DNA from: Phytohalomonas tamaricis
GTDB taxonomy: Bacteria; Pseudomonadota; Gammaproteobacteria; Pseudomonadales; Halomonadaceae
DNA: 64,000 nucleotides
NCBI RefSeq assembly: GCF_003012345.1
Contig: NZ_PVRV01000024.1
Span: 372,001-436,000 of the forward strand
Direction of reading: 5' to 3'
Of this stretch, positions 8,499 through 17,398 are shown piece after piece. Made by a program: the position numbers and the translations under genes. The notes below the pieces were generated by a model that did no database searches, was not told the origin of the DNA, and was given only the letters and a program-made list of their open reading frames with translations. The first letter of the stretch is position 1; each line of letters begins with the position of its first letter.

Positions 8499-9770
8499 AT
8501 GGAACAACGCTACACCATGAATGAAGCATCACCGCCCGAGGAACACATCTCTACCGATGTGGCCATTATCGGTGCCGGGCCTGCCGGCGCCGTGGCCGCT
8601 AGCGTCCTGCTCCGTCACGGCTTGGCCGTGCAGGTTATCGAGCGCACCCATTTTCCGCGCTTCTCTATCGGTGAGAGCCTGCTTCCCCAATGCATGATCC
8701 ATCTTGAAGAAGCCGGACTGCTTGAAGCCGTCCAGACCGGGCGCTACCAATCCAAAAATGGGGCTCGTTTTCAACGCGGCGATGAGATCGTCGATATCGA
8801 TTTTCGCGACAAGTTCACCCCCGGTTGGGGCACGACGTTTCAGGTCGAGCGTGCCGATTTCGACCAGCGCCTGATCGCCGCAGCCGAGGCCTCTGGCGCC
8901 ACGGTCCGCTTCGGTGAGACGGTGACCGCCTTTTACGCTGACCCGCTAGCTCCTGCACTTGATATTCTCCGCGAAGACGGCTCACGCTACCGCCTCAATG
9001 CGCGCTTCGTACTCGATGCCAGCGGTTACGCTCGCGTGCTGGCGCAGTTGGAAGGGCTCTGCCGCGATGCCCGCCTCGAATCGCGCATGGCGGTGTTTAC
9101 CCACGTTGAGGATCACATTACCGACGATCATTATGACCGTGACAAGGTACTGATTGGCCTGCACCCTCGCCACGCCTCGGTATGGTCGTGGCTGATTCCG
9201 TTCTCAAACGGCCGCGCGTCGCTCGGTTTTGTCGGCGATAGCACCATTATCGAGGCCTGCGGCGACTCCCCGCAGGCAAGGCACGCTGCCCTGTTGAACG
9301 ATGATCCTCAGCTGAGTGCCCTACTGCGCGATGCCCGGCCGTGCCGTGATATAGGCGTACTGAAAGGCTACAGCGCTGACGTGACGCACCTGCATGGCCC
9401 CGGTTATGCCTTGCTTGGTAACGCCGGCGAGTTCCTCGATCCCGTCTTCTCGTCAGGGGTGACCATCGCCATCCGTTCGGCCAGTCAAGCCGCCGGGTTG
9501 GTGGCGCGCCAGTTAAACGGTGAGACACCCGACTGGGCGACAGAATTCGAAGCGCCACTGCGTCGTGGCATCGATACCTTTCGCGCCTTTGTCGAGGCCT
9601 GGTATGACGGTCGCCTGCCAGCGATCATCTTCCACCCCAATCCACCGGAATATCTAAAACGCATGATCAGCGCCGTGCTGGCCGGCTACGCCTGGGATCT
9701 TGACAATCCTTTCGCCGCCGAGCCGCGTCGGCGACTCGACAGTCTGGCTGAGCTGTGCGCTCACTCATGA
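8499..9770 (+). CDS. FAD-dependent oxidoreductase of the flavin halogenase-like family in the APE locus
   Basis: A 423-residue flavoprotein. The Rossmann motif GAGPAG lies at residues 25-30 and is followed by FPRFSIGESLLP, typical of the tryptophan-halogenase/geranylgeranyl-reductase group. Two features of true halogenases are present: WSWLIP at residues 229-234 (consensus WxWxIP) and K86 in SKNGARF, about where the catalytic lysine of phenol/pyrrole-type halogenases falls. Non-halogenating relatives can also carry the WxWxIP motif, so activity cannot be called. Xanthomonas aryl polyenes (xanthomonadins) are brominated, which makes a halogenating role conceivable; dehydrogenation or hydroxylation of the aryl head group is the main alternative. 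ATG 8517 is a second possible start. Confidence 0.75.
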   Translation: MEQRYTMNEASPPEEHISTDVAIIGAGPAGAVAASVLLRHGLAVQVIERTHFPRFSIGESLLPQCMIHLEEAGLLEAVQTGRYQSKNGARFQRGDEIVDIDFRDKFTPGWGTTFQVERADFDQRLIAAAEASGATVRFGETVTAFYADPLAPALDILREDGSRYRLNARFVLDASGYARVLAQLEGLCRDARLESRMAVFTHVEDHITDDHYDRDKVLIGLHPRHASVWSWLIPFSNGRASLGFVGDSTIIEACGDSPQARHAALLNDDPQLSALLRDARPCRDIGVLKGYSADVTHLHGPGYALLGNAGEFLDPVFSSGVTIAIRSASQAAGLVARQLNGETPDWATEFEAPLRRGIDTFRAFVEAWYDGRLPAIIFHPNPPEYLKRMISAVLAGYAWDLDNPFAAEPRRRLDSLAELCAHS

Positions 9771-9807
9771 TGCATTCACTACTGCTTATCGCTGCAAGGC
9801 GGACCTT

Positions 9808-10380
9808 ATGACCTTACGCTTATCGTGGATGTGCTTGGCGGCGATGCTGATGCTTGGCGTCATCAGTCTTGGCGGCTGCGTTGGGCCCAGTATTGCGCCG
9901 ACACCTAAGCTCACTCACCCTGAAGCCCCACAGACCCTGACCCGCCTGCTCAACTTCGAGCCGATCAAGGCTGAAAGCGAGCCACCACAGACGCTGCTGG
10001 CCGTGATCCGTCTTGCTGATGATCAGCTCCGCGTTGTCATCGCTATGCCCACCGGACAGCGCCTGCTGACCTTGGTGCATGATGATCAAGGTGCGCGTTT
10101 TACCCAGCAGCTGATGGACCCTCCCTTTCCTGCTGCATGGCTTGCAACGCGGCTCGAATGGGGGTTATGGCCCTATACTGCGCTCGCCACTGCCTGGCAA
10201 GGCAGCGAGTGGCGCATTGTCAGCTCAGCACCGTCGCAGGCCAATGCGCGTCAAACCCGTGGTGATCGCGATATCTACCACGGTGATACGCTGATGGCGC
10301 ATCTCGACTACCGCGCTGATGGCAGCGTCCTGCTTATCGATCACGAAGGCGGCTACCGCCTGACCATTTCTCCGTTATGA
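9808..10380 (+). CDS. DUF3261 outer-membrane lipoprotein of the APE locus
   Basis: A 190-residue lipoprotein. The signal peptide ends in a lipobox ISLGGC with the lipidated cysteine at residue 24. The body matches DUF3261 proteins, which occur in APE clusters between the exporter and the ketosynthase genes, as here; WGLWPYTALATAW is the most family-like stretch. Probable location is the outer membrane, where it may take part in anchoring the pigment. ATG 9808 is chosen because it places the signal peptide at the N-terminus. Confidence 0.75.
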   Translation: MTLRLSWMCLAAMLMLGVISLGGCVGPSIAPTPKLTHPEAPQTLTRLLNFEPIKAESEPPQTLLAVIRLADDQLRVVIAMPTGQRLLTLVHDDQGARFTQQLMDPPFPAAWLATRLEWGLWPYTALATAWQGSEWRIVSSAPSQANARQTRGDRDIYHGDTLMAHLDYRADGSVLLIDHEGGYRLTISPL

Positions 10381-10390
10381 GGCCAGCGTT

Positions 10391-11566
10391 ATGACTCACG
10401 CCATAGGCTGTCGCCTTTCCGCCCCAGGTATCATCTGTAGCCTCGGCATACGCCATGAAGATGTCGTTGACGCACTGCGCAGCGGCCAGCGCGGGTTGAG
10501 CGTGACTGAAGCCTTCACCCCTGGCCGGCCGTTGCCGCTCGGTCAGGTTAACGTCACGCTCCCTTCAACCGAAGGCTGGCCCGAGGATCACAAGAGCCGC
10601 AACAATCAATTGATCGCGGCGACATTGGACGCGTTAGGTGATGCACTGCCTGCCACCCTCAAGCGTTTTGCCCCTGAGCGCATCGGCGTGGTCATGGGTA
10701 CCAGCACCTCTGGCGTACTTGAAACAGAACGCGCCATTGCCCGTACTGGCCCCGGTAACGATTTTGATGATGAGTATCGCTACACCCGCCAGGAACTCGG
10801 TGCACCCGCGAAATTCATTGCCGAACGTCTCGCCCTCACCGGCCCGGCCTGGACGTTATCCACGGCATGCAGCTCCGGTGCACGCGCCTTGGCCGCAGCG
10901 CGCCGGCTATTGCTCTCCGGTCAATGCGATGCGGTGATTGCCGGTGGCGCTGATTCGCTCTGTGGGTTGACCGTTAATGGTTTCGCCTCGCTTGAAGCGG
11001 TCAGTGACGCGCCCTGCCAGCCGTGTTCCGCTAACCGGCGCGGCATCAATATCGGCGAAGCCGCCGCATTGTTCATCGTTACCCGTGAGCCCGGCGGTAT
11101 TCAGCTGACGGGCTATGGCGAATCCTCCGATGCGCATCATATTTCAGCACCGGACCCGGAAGGACGCGGCGCGGCAAAGGCAATGCGCGACGCGCTATCG
11201 ATGGCGAAGTTACCACCTGACGCTATCGGCTATCTCAACCTGCATGGCACTGCGACCGAGCATAACGATGTGATGGAAGCCCGCGCAGTGCACGCTGTCT
11301 TTACCGATTCACTACCCGCCAGCAGTTCAACCAAATCACTGACCGGCCATACGCTGGGCGCGGCCGGTGCGCTCGAAGCCGCATTTTGCTGGCTGGCGCT
11401 GGAGCACGGGTTCTTGCCGCGCCACGTCTTCGATGGCAACTATGACCCGGCGCTGCCCCCGCTGCCGCTGGTGAGCAAGCCCCATGACGGCGTAGTTCAG
11501 CGCGCGCTGTCGAACTCCTTCGCTTTTGGTGGCAACAACATTGCGCTGCTGCTGGAACGCACATGA
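10391..11566 (+). CDS. apeO: Beta-ketoacyl-ACP synthase II-like ketosynthase
   Basis: A 391-residue condensing enzyme with the complete catalytic triad: C160 in STACSSGA, H285 in LHGTAT and H320 in TKSLTGHTLGAAGA. It elongates the aryl polyene chain with malonyl-ACP. In Xenorhabdus the first ketosynthase of the locus (ApeO) forms a heterodimer with the chain length factor ApeC, whose homologue is at the left edge. Reference loci also have a second ketosynthase (ApeR) after the ketoreductase; none follows here. The stop overlaps the next start by 4 nt. Confidence 0.85.
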   Translation: MTHAIGCRLSAPGIICSLGIRHEDVVDALRSGQRGLSVTEAFTPGRPLPLGQVNVTLPSTEGWPEDHKSRNNQLIAATLDALGDALPATLKRFAPERIGVVMGTSTSGVLETERAIARTGPGNDFDDEYRYTRQELGAPAKFIAERLALTGPAWTLSTACSSGARALAAARRLLLSGQCDAVIAGGADSLCGLTVNGFASLEAVSDAPCQPCSANRRGINIGEAAALFIVTREPGGIQLTGYGESSDAHHISAPDPEGRGAAKAMRDALSMAKLPPDAIGYLNLHGTATEHNDVMEARAVHAVFTDSLPASSSTKSLTGHTLGAAGALEAAFCWLALEHGFLPRHVFDGNYDPALPPLPLVSKPHDGVVQRALSNSFAFGGNNIALLLERT

Positions 11567-12015
11567 GCTACCCACCCATTGCCTCTCTGGTGCCCCATCA
11601 AGGCCCGATGTGCCTGCTTGACGACGTGATCGCCTGCGATGCGCGGAGCCTCACAGCCCGGGTAATACCACGACGAGATAGCCTGCTGGTCGATCTCGCG
11701 CGTCCCGAAGCGGGTATACCCGTGTGGGCCGGGCTTGAATGGATGGCGCAGGCCGTTGCTGCCTGGGCGGGACTCAACTCGCCCGCGGACATACCACCGC
11801 GTATCGGTCTGCTACTCGGCACCAAGCACTACAGCGCCACATGTGAGCATTTGCCTTTTGACGTGCCGGTCGACGTGGTCATTACGCTCGATTTTCAAGC
11901 CGACAATGGTCTGGGAACGTTCCAGGGCCAGCTGACTTGCCGTGGTGAACGCCTCGCCGAGGCCACCCTCAATGTCTTTCAACCTTCCGACTCAGACGAG
12001 CTGTTTACCTCATGA
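11563..12015 (+). CDS. apeP: Hotdog-fold 3-hydroxyacyl-ACP dehydratase subunit
   Basis: A 150-residue dehydratase-like protein with LVPHQGPMCLLDDV (H12) and WAGLEWMAQAVAAW (E59). These are the candidate histidine and acidic residues. It is the expected partner of the dehydratase domain fused to the AMP ligase at 1673-3412; in Xenorhabdus, ApeP and ApeI form a heterodimer. The E59 side complements the glutamine at the equivalent position in that fused domain. It overlaps both neighbours by 4 nt. Confidence 0.82.
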   Translation: MSYPPIASLVPHQGPMCLLDDVIACDARSLTARVIPRRDSLLVDLARPEAGIPVWAGLEWMAQAVAAWAGLNSPADIPPRIGLLLGTKHYSATCEHLPFDVPVDVVITLDFQADNGLGTFQGQLTCRGERLAEATLNVFQPSDSDELFTS

Positions 12016-12737
12016 CCGAGACCATTCTGGTAACCGGCGCTAGCCGTGGGATAGGCCGCGCCATCGCGCTACGTCTCGCCCGTGATGGCTTTGATATTGT
12101 GGTGCACTGCCGTAGCCGTGTAACAGAAGCCAACGTCATAGCCGATGACATCCGTGCCCTGGGCCGACAAGCCCGCGTCGTAGCGTTTGATGTCAGCGCA
12201 CGCAATACGGTTCGGGAAACGCTTGAGCGCGATGTCGCCGAGCATGGCGCCTATTACGGCGTGATACTCAATGCCGGGATGACCCGCGATGCGCCCTTTC
12301 CCGCATTGACCGACGAGCAGTGGGATGGCGTGATCGATGCCAATCTCAATGGTTTCTACAATGTCCTGCGCCCGCTGGTAATGGCGATGATTCAACGCCG
12401 CAAGCCCGGAAGGATCGTCACGCTCTCCTCCGCTGCCGGCATGATGGGCAACCGTGGTCAGGTCAACTACAGCGCAGCCAAGGGTGGCCTGATTGCCGCG
12501 ACCAAGGCATTGGCACTGGAACTCGCCAAGCGTCGCATCACCGTCAACTGCGTAGCACCGGGCTGGATTGCCACCGACATGACAGACGATGCAGTCGATC
12601 AGCAGACGCTGGCCCAGGTGCCCATGCGGCGCGTGGGTGAACCGGAGGAAGTCGCCGGTGCCATCAGCTTTCTGTGCTCGGCTGATGCGGCCTACATCAC
12701 GCGTCAGGTCATTGCCGTCAATGGCGGGCTTTATTAG
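12012..12737 (+). CDS. apeQ: 3-oxoacyl-ACP reductase (FabG-like SDR)
   Basis: A 241-residue short-chain dehydrogenase with TGASRGIG at residues 8-15, NAG at 87-89 and the catalytic set S140, Y153, K157 (YSAAK). It reduces the beta-keto group after each condensation, before dehydration by the dehydratase pair. It is the last APE gene visible: no ketosynthase (ApeR) or other cluster gene follows in the next kilobase, so the operon probably ends here. Confidence 0.87.
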   Translation: MTETILVTGASRGIGRAIALRLARDGFDIVVHCRSRVTEANVIADDIRALGRQARVVAFDVSARNTVRETLERDVAEHGAYYGVILNAGMTRDAPFPALTDEQWDGVIDANLNGFYNVLRPLVMAMIQRRKPGRIVTLSSAAGMMGNRGQVNYSAAKGGLIAATKALALELAKRRITVNCVAPGWIATDMTDDAVDQQTLAQVPMRRVGEPEEVAGAISFLCSADAAYITRQVIAVNGGLY

Positions 12738-13037
12738 CGTTTGCCACATCAAAATCATCGTGCGCTACAGCAACGCAGCTATCGATATCAAACGGTTAGC
12801 TCGCAGGCTCAGATATAAATAGGCGCTACGCAAAAACAGGCCGCCGCTCATTTGGCCCCTGTTAATTTCGCTTTGTTTACATCGCGTAAACGGCTACATT
12901 GGGCACCGCTCGGCATATACAGGCGAAGCGATTCTGTCTGGCCTTATGGGCAGGCCGATAGCAGATAGACAGATGCTCGGCTTGCCTGCCGAAACGTCGT
13001 TTTCAGAACATGAGTAAGCAACATGGAGGGTCCATCC
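12738..13037. other. Intergenic region after the aryl polyene operon
   Basis: About 300 bases without a credible gene. A six-base inverted pair (AACAGG at 12835 and CCTGTT at 12858) followed by AATTTC could be a weak terminator for the APE operon, but it is not convincing. The right part presumably holds the promoter of the next gene; I could not choose a clear -35/-10 pair. Confidence 0.4.
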
Positions 13038-13490
13038 ATGCCATTAAAGAGTTACTTGGCCGCTACCGCTGTATGTGCAGCATTTATCTGCGCTGTGCCG
13101 GGCCAGGCGCAAGCACGCGATACCTTTTACATGATGCCTTACAAGGATGTGCTGGCGCTGCCCGATGCTCAGCAGAAGCTTGACCCTGCCATTCGGATGT
13201 ATTTCGGCGATCAGGTTCATCCGGAAATCCAGACGCGGCGCGGCGGCTATTTTACTGAGCGCAAGACCAACTCCGTGACTAAATCGGATGAAGGCGCCTG
13301 CCGCTGGGTCGCACTTTCCGCGCTGATCGACTTGCAGGAGCGTGCGCGTCAGGTCGGTGCCAATGCGATCGTCAATATCGTCAGCTACTACGATAAGCGC
13401 GAGAATTCCGACAACAATCGCTATGAGTGTCATGCCGGCAATGTGGTCGCGGGCGTCACGCTCAAGGGCGACATGGTAACCATCAAGTAG
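13038..13490 (+). CDS. Secreted small conserved protein of unknown function (YbjQ-like tendencies)
   Basis: A protein of about 150 residues with a signal peptide (LAATAVCAAFICAVPGQAQA) and a conserved body. Notable stretches are FYMMPYKDVLALPDAQQKLDP, which ends after FYMMPYKDVLALPDA in the family core, the ACRWVALSALIDLQ segment, GANAIVNIVSYY and ECHAG. Similar proteins in pseudomonads are sometimes mislabelled as excinuclease ATPase subunits. GANAIVNI recalls the YbjQ heavy-metal-binding fold, but I would not claim metal binding. GGAGG eight bases upstream fixes the start at ATG 13038 rather than at the in-frame ATG 15 bases before it. A strong terminator follows the gene. Confidence 0.65.
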   Translation: MPLKSYLAATAVCAAFICAVPGQAQARDTFYMMPYKDVLALPDAQQKLDPAIRMYFGDQVHPEIQTRRGGYFTERKTNSVTKSDEGACRWVALSALIDLQERARQVGANAIVNIVSYYDKRENSDNNRYECHAGNVVAGVTLKGDMVTIK

Positions 13491-13518
13491 GCTGAGAAGC
13501 CCGTTTGAATCGCAACAG

Positions 13519-13540
13519 AAACCGCCTTCGGGCGGTTTTT
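13519..13540 (+). terminator. Rho-independent terminator with UUCG loop
   Basis: A CCGCC/GGCGG stem closed by a TTCG tetraloop, extended by an AAA/TTT pair, is followed by five T residues. It lies 28 bases after the stop of the small secreted protein gene. Confidence 0.9.
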
Positions 13541-13703
13541 GCGTTGATGCTTCGGCACAGCGTTAGCCACCCAACGCAGCGCGTGCTGGCAATAATTGCA
13601 TTCATTAGCAGCATACGATTTTTCTCTTACGGCATCATCCGCCATAATCCTTCGCCTTTGGATATGCCAAGACACAGCAATAACGCGAGGGCAAAGCGGG
13701 AAA

Positions 13704-14945
13704 ATGACAAAGAATATAATGAGTAATACCGGCGTCCAGGTCGTGGTAGCCATGATCGTTGGTGCGCTGGTCGGCGTCTGGATGGGTGAACAGGCCGCCA
13801 TCTTTGCCCCGCTGGGTGATTTATTTATCAACCTGATCAAGATGCTGGTCGTGCCGCTGATTGCAGTCTCCATCATTGCCGGCGCAGCAGGGCTCGGCAA
13901 TAGCTCAGCAGCGGGCAGGGTCGGTCTGACAACGCTGCTCTTCTTTCTACTGACCTCTGCCCTGGCGGTGGCTCTGGCGATCGCGATGGGCGTGCTATTC
14001 AAGCCGGGCGTGGGCGTCGATCTGAGTGCTTCGCTGTCAAGTGAGTATGCCGACAAGGGCGACGTGCCGGGCGTATGGGACACTATTCTAGGCATGATCC
14101 CGACCAATATTTTCGATGCGCTGTCTCAGGCCAATATCCTGCAGATTCTGGTGTTCTGCATGTTTCTCGGCATCGCCCTGACCAAGATTGATAAACAGCG
14201 CACCGCGCCACTGATCAGCGGCCTGCATACACTGATGGATGCGTTCGTGTGGATGATCAAGGTGGTGATGTGGATCGCCCCGATCGGCGTATTCGGGCTG
14301 ATGGCCAATGCGGTCGGCACCTTCGGCTTCCACGTGCTTGAACTGATCGCCAAGCTGGTCGTGGTCTATCTTGTGGCCCTTCTGATCTACGGTTTCATCG
14401 TTTACCCGCTGATCGTCAAGTTCGGCTCGGATGTCCCGGTGGGGCGCTTTCTACGCCTGATGAAGAAGCCTCAGGTGGTGGCTCTTTCCACGGCCTCATC
14501 CATGGCCACGCTGCCGGTCAACATGGAGGTGGCCGAGAAGGAACTGAAGCTCTCCAACGAAACCTGTTCATTCGTGTTGCCGTTGGGTGCCACCATCAAC
14601 ATGAGCGGCAACGCGATCTATTACGGCCTGGCAGCGGTGTTCTTCGCTCAGGTTTTCGACGTTCAACTGGGATTCGGTGCCTATGCGGCGATCGTCTTCA
14701 CCGCTACCGTCGGCGCGATCGGCCAAGCGGGCGTACCCGGCCCTTCGTTTCTGGTGGTCGCAGTGCTACTCGCTGCCGGCATTCCCATCGAAGGATTGCC
14801 GCTTCTGATCGCTCTCGATCGTATCTTCGATATGACCCGCACCGCGCTTAACATTACTGGTGATGTGGCCTGTGCCGCCGTGGTCGATCGTGTCATTACG
14901 CGAGCGGCCAAACGCACGCACGCCGCAAGTGAAACCAGCGTCTGA
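13704..14945 (+). CDS. Dicarboxylate/amino acid:cation symporter (DAACS family)
   Basis: A 413-residue sodium- or proton-coupled transporter of the GltP/DctA/SstT superfamily. It has the re-entrant hairpin motif STASSMATLPVNME, the TM7 region LPLGATINMSGNA and the TM8 signature DMTRTALNITGD (D376, R379, N383, D387). The TM7 motif is NMSGN (residues 299-303) instead of the usual NMDGT, so the acidic sodium-site residue and the substrate-contacting threonine are replaced. Other subfamilies such as SstT also vary here, so substrate and ion specificity are open. ATG 13704 is preferred; ATG 13719 is also possible. A terminator follows. Confidence 0.82.
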   Translation: MTKNIMSNTGVQVVVAMIVGALVGVWMGEQAAIFAPLGDLFINLIKMLVVPLIAVSIIAGAAGLGNSSAAGRVGLTTLLFFLLTSALAVALAIAMGVLFKPGVGVDLSASLSSEYADKGDVPGVWDTILGMIPTNIFDALSQANILQILVFCMFLGIALTKIDKQRTAPLISGLHTLMDAFVWMIKVVMWIAPIGVFGLMANAVGTFGFHVLELIAKLVVVYLVALLIYGFIVYPLIVKFGSDVPVGRFLRLMKKPQVVALSTASSMATLPVNMEVAEKELKLSNETCSFVLPLGATINMSGNAIYYGLAAVFFAQVFDVQLGFGAYAAIVFTATVGAIGQAGVPGPSFLVVAVLLAAGIPIEGLPLLIALDRIFDMTRTALNITGDVACAAVVDRVITRAAKRTHAASETSV

Positions 14946-14965
14946 GCGCCATCGTGTCATACAAG

Positions 14966-14993
14966 AAAGGCCCACCGTCAGGTGGGCCTTTTT
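14966..14993 (+). terminator. Terminator after the DAACS symporter gene
   Basis: AAGGCCCACC pairs with GGTGGGCCTT around a GTCA loop and is followed by a T run. Because the next gene converges on it, the hairpin may serve both strands, though the T run is better for the + strand. Confidence 0.88.
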
Positions 14994-15040
14994 GATATCG
15001 GACAGCGCAGTTGATGCGCTATCAGCGCAGCAACCGTTAG

Positions 15041-15895
15041 TCAGCGCAGCAGCAACAGCGGTATCTGAGTATTGCGGATCATTGCTGTGGTCGTGCTGCC
15101 GACTAGTAGATGACGAATACGCGAATGTCCGTAAGCGCCCATCACCATCAGATCAATGGCATTGTCTCGTGCATAGGATGCGAGAGTCTCTTCGACATCA
15201 CCGGAGCGGATTACGCTGGTGACATCAATACCCGCCGTGCTCAATACGCCTTCAGCCCATGGCAAGCCTTTCTGGGCGGCTTCACTGTCCGCACCGATGG
15301 TGACCACATGGCAAGCCAGTCCGTTTAGCAATCCACCAGCAGCGAGCATTTCCACGCCGCGCCGTGTCGTTGCGCTGTTGTCGAAAGCGATCATGACCCG
15401 CTTGATGTCACGATAATCATCGATCGCCACCAGTACCGGCTTGTGCACGGCACGGATGACGCGCTCCAGATTGCTGCCCAAGTGCTCACTCGCCGTGGCG
15501 GCAGCTTCACCGCGCTTACCTAACACCAGCAGACGAATCTCATCTTCAAGTTCGGCAAGCGCCTCGACCAGCCCGCCATGGCGCTGGCGCACCTGAGGCG
15601 CATTACACCCTTTCTCCTCGGCGCGCTGCCTGACATCCTCCAGCATCAACTGGCCGTGCTGGCGCGCCAGCTTGCCATGCTGCTCGTCAAGCTGCGCCAG
15701 TTCTTCAAGCAGATGTTCACGGCTACCCAGGCCGATATTGCCGCTCAGGTCGGACTCCGGCCTTTCGACATGTTCGTCCAACGCATGCAGGAACGTCAGC
15801 GGTGCACCGAGTTTCAAACTTGCCCAAGCGGCATAGTCGCATACCGCCGTAGCAAAGCTTGAACCATCGATACATCCCATTACACGAGTCGTCAT
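15041..15895 (-). CDS. Tandem-domain universal stress protein (UspA family), copy 1
   Basis: A 284-residue protein with two Usp domains. The C-terminal domain has the ATP-binding motif GAYGHSRIRHLLVGSTTT; the N-terminal domain has the related LGKRGE and EHLGSNLERV elements. It lies directly after a SulP transporter gene on the same strand (15 bases apart), an arrangement that suggests the Usp protein senses or regulates the transporter. A close paralogue lies 3.3 kb away at 19197-20042, with long identical stretches such as SGNIGLGSREHLLEELA. Confidence 0.87.
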   Translation of the reverse strand: MTTRVMGCIDGSSFATAVCDYAAWASLKLGAPLTFLHALDEHVERPESDLSGNIGLGSREHLLEELAQLDEQHGKLARQHGQLMLEDVRQRAEEKGCNAPQVRQRHGGLVEALAELEDEIRLLVLGKRGEAAATASEHLGSNLERVIRAVHKPVLVAIDDYRDIKRVMIAFDNSATTRRGVEMLAAGGLLNGLACHVVTIGADSEAAQKGLPWAEGVLSTAGIDVTSVIRSGDVEETLASYARDNAIDLMVMGAYGHSRIRHLLVGSTTTAMIRNTQIPLLLLR

Positions 15896-15910
15896 GGTGT
15901 CCCCCTTAGA

Positions 15911-17398
15911 TCAGTGGCCGCCCATTAGTTTCTCGGCGTCGGGTTTATCGTGAACCGCGAAGCGATCAACCAGCGTTGCACTTGCTTCGTTAAGCCCGAT
16001 GAGCTCAACATCGGTGCCCTCACGGCGGAACTTGATCACTACCTTGTCGAGTGCTTCGATGGCGGTGGTATCCCAGAAATGGGCATGGGTCAGGTCGATT
16101 CTGACCCGATCGACCGCTTCCTTGAAGTCAAACGCATCAACGAATTGAGTGGTAGACGAGAAGAAGACCTGACCGGTAACCGTGTATTCACGGGCGCCAT
16201 CGGCGGCATCACTGGCGCCGACATGCAGCACGCGGCCGACCTTGTTGGCGAAGAACAGCGCCGACAGCAGCACGCCGACGAGCACGCCAATCGCCAGATT
16301 ATCAGTAGCGACGACCACGGCAACGGTGGCGAGCATGACGATATTGGTGGTCAACGGCAGGCGCTTGAGATCACGTATCGAGCCCCAGTTGAAGGTACCG
16401 ATCGAGACCATGATCATCACCGCGACCAGCGCCGCCATCGGAATCTGCGATACCCACGGGCCGAGAAACACCACCAGGATCAGCAGGCCAATACCGGCGA
16501 CCATGGTCGACAGCCGCGTACGTCCGCCGGATTTCACGTTGATCACCGTCTGGCCGATCATGCCGCAGCCAGCCATACCGCCGAGGAAACCGGTAACGAT
16601 ATTGGCGCAGCCCTGACCACGGCATTCCTTGTTCTTGTCACTGCCGGTATCGGTTAGATCGTCGACGATGGTGGCGGTCATCATCGACTCAAGCAGGCCA
16701 ACCATTGCCATGGTGATCGAGTACGGCAGGATGATCAGCAGCGTGTCGAGATTGAACGGAATATCAGGAATCAAAAAGACCGGTAGGCTGTCAGGCAGCT
16801 CGCCCATATCGCCAACCTTGTGGATATCGAGCCCCATCCACATGGAAAATGCGGTCAACACCACGATGCAGACCATCGGCGAGGGCACTGCCTTGCCGAG
16901 CTTGGGCAGATAGGGAAAGAGATAAATGATGCCAAGCCCCACCGCGGTCATCGCATAGACGTGCCAGGTGACATTGGTCAGCTCCGGCAGCTGTGCCATG
17001 AAAATCAAAATCGCCAGAGCGTTGACGAAACCGGTCACCACCGGGCGGGCAACGAAGCGCATCAGCGCCCCGAGCTTGAGATAACCCGCAGCGATCTGCA
17101 AAAGACCAGTCAGAATCGTCGCCGCGAACAGGTACTCAAGACCGTGATCACGTACCAGCGTCACCATTAACAGCGCCATCGCCCCGGTCGCGGCCGAAAT
17201 CATCGCTGGGCGTCCGCCGGTCAGTGCGATCACTACCGCCATCGAAAACGACGCGTAGAGGCCAACCTTGGGATCGACGCCGGCAATGATCGAGAAGGCG
17301 ATCGCCTCAGGAATCAATGCCAGCGCGACCACGAGTCCCGACAGCACGTCGTTTCTTATGTTGGAAAACCAGTTTTGTTTTATCGAGCCAATCATCAT
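15911..17398 (-). CDS. SulP-family anion transporter with STAS domain
   Basis: A protein of about 495 residues. The N-terminal membrane part begins [20 protein letters not shown], the SulP signature, and has some ten to twelve helices. The C-terminal STAS domain covers roughly the last 90 residues ([20 protein letters not shown] onward). SulP proteins move sulfate, bicarbonate or other anions; the compact form with a nearby Usp gene resembles BicA-type bicarbonate transporters, but substrate cannot be read from sequence. ATG 17398 or 17395 gives a family-like N-terminus; a longer in-frame start at 17545 adds about 49 residues that do not match the family. Confidence 0.85.
   Translation of the reverse strand: MMIGSIKQNWFSNIRNDVLSGLVVALALIPEAIAFSIIAGVDPKVGLYASFSMAVVIALTGGRPAMISAATGAMALLMVTLVRDHGLEYLFAATILTGLLQIAAGYLKLGALMRFVARPVVTGFVNALAILIFMAQLPELTNVTWHVYAMTAVGLGIIYLFPYLPKLGKAVPSPMVCIVVLTAFSMWMGLDIHKVGDMGELPDSLPVFLIPDIPFNLDTLLIILPYSITMAMVGLLESMMTATIVDDLTDTGSDKNKECRGQGCANIVTGFLGGMAGCGMIGQTVINVKSGGRTRLSTMVAGIGLLILVVFLGPWVSQIPMAALVAVMIMVSIGTFNWGSIRDLKRLPLTTNIVMLATVAVVVATDNLAIGVLVGVLLSALFFANKVGRVLHVGASDAADGAREYTVTGQVFFSSTTQFVDAFDFKEAVDRVRIDLTHAHFWDTTAIEALDKVVIKFRREGTDVELIGLNEASATLVDRFAVHDKPDAEKLMGGH

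Noticed and set aside
12069-12758. - strand open frame of 229 codons antisense to the ketoreductase gene
   Set aside because: It covers the whole of an intact SDR gene and has no recognisable domain or ribosome binding site.
12835-12863. Possible terminator after the aryl polyene operon
   Set aside because: Only a 6-bp stem with mismatches inside and no proper T run; kept only as a remark in the intergenic entry.
15950-16657. Long + strand open frame (235 codons) antisense to the SulP transporter gene
   Set aside because: It lies wholly within a well-supported SulP gene, has no ribosome binding site or family match, and its composition (rich in His, Asp, Arg) is typical of an antisense shadow in high-G+C DNA.
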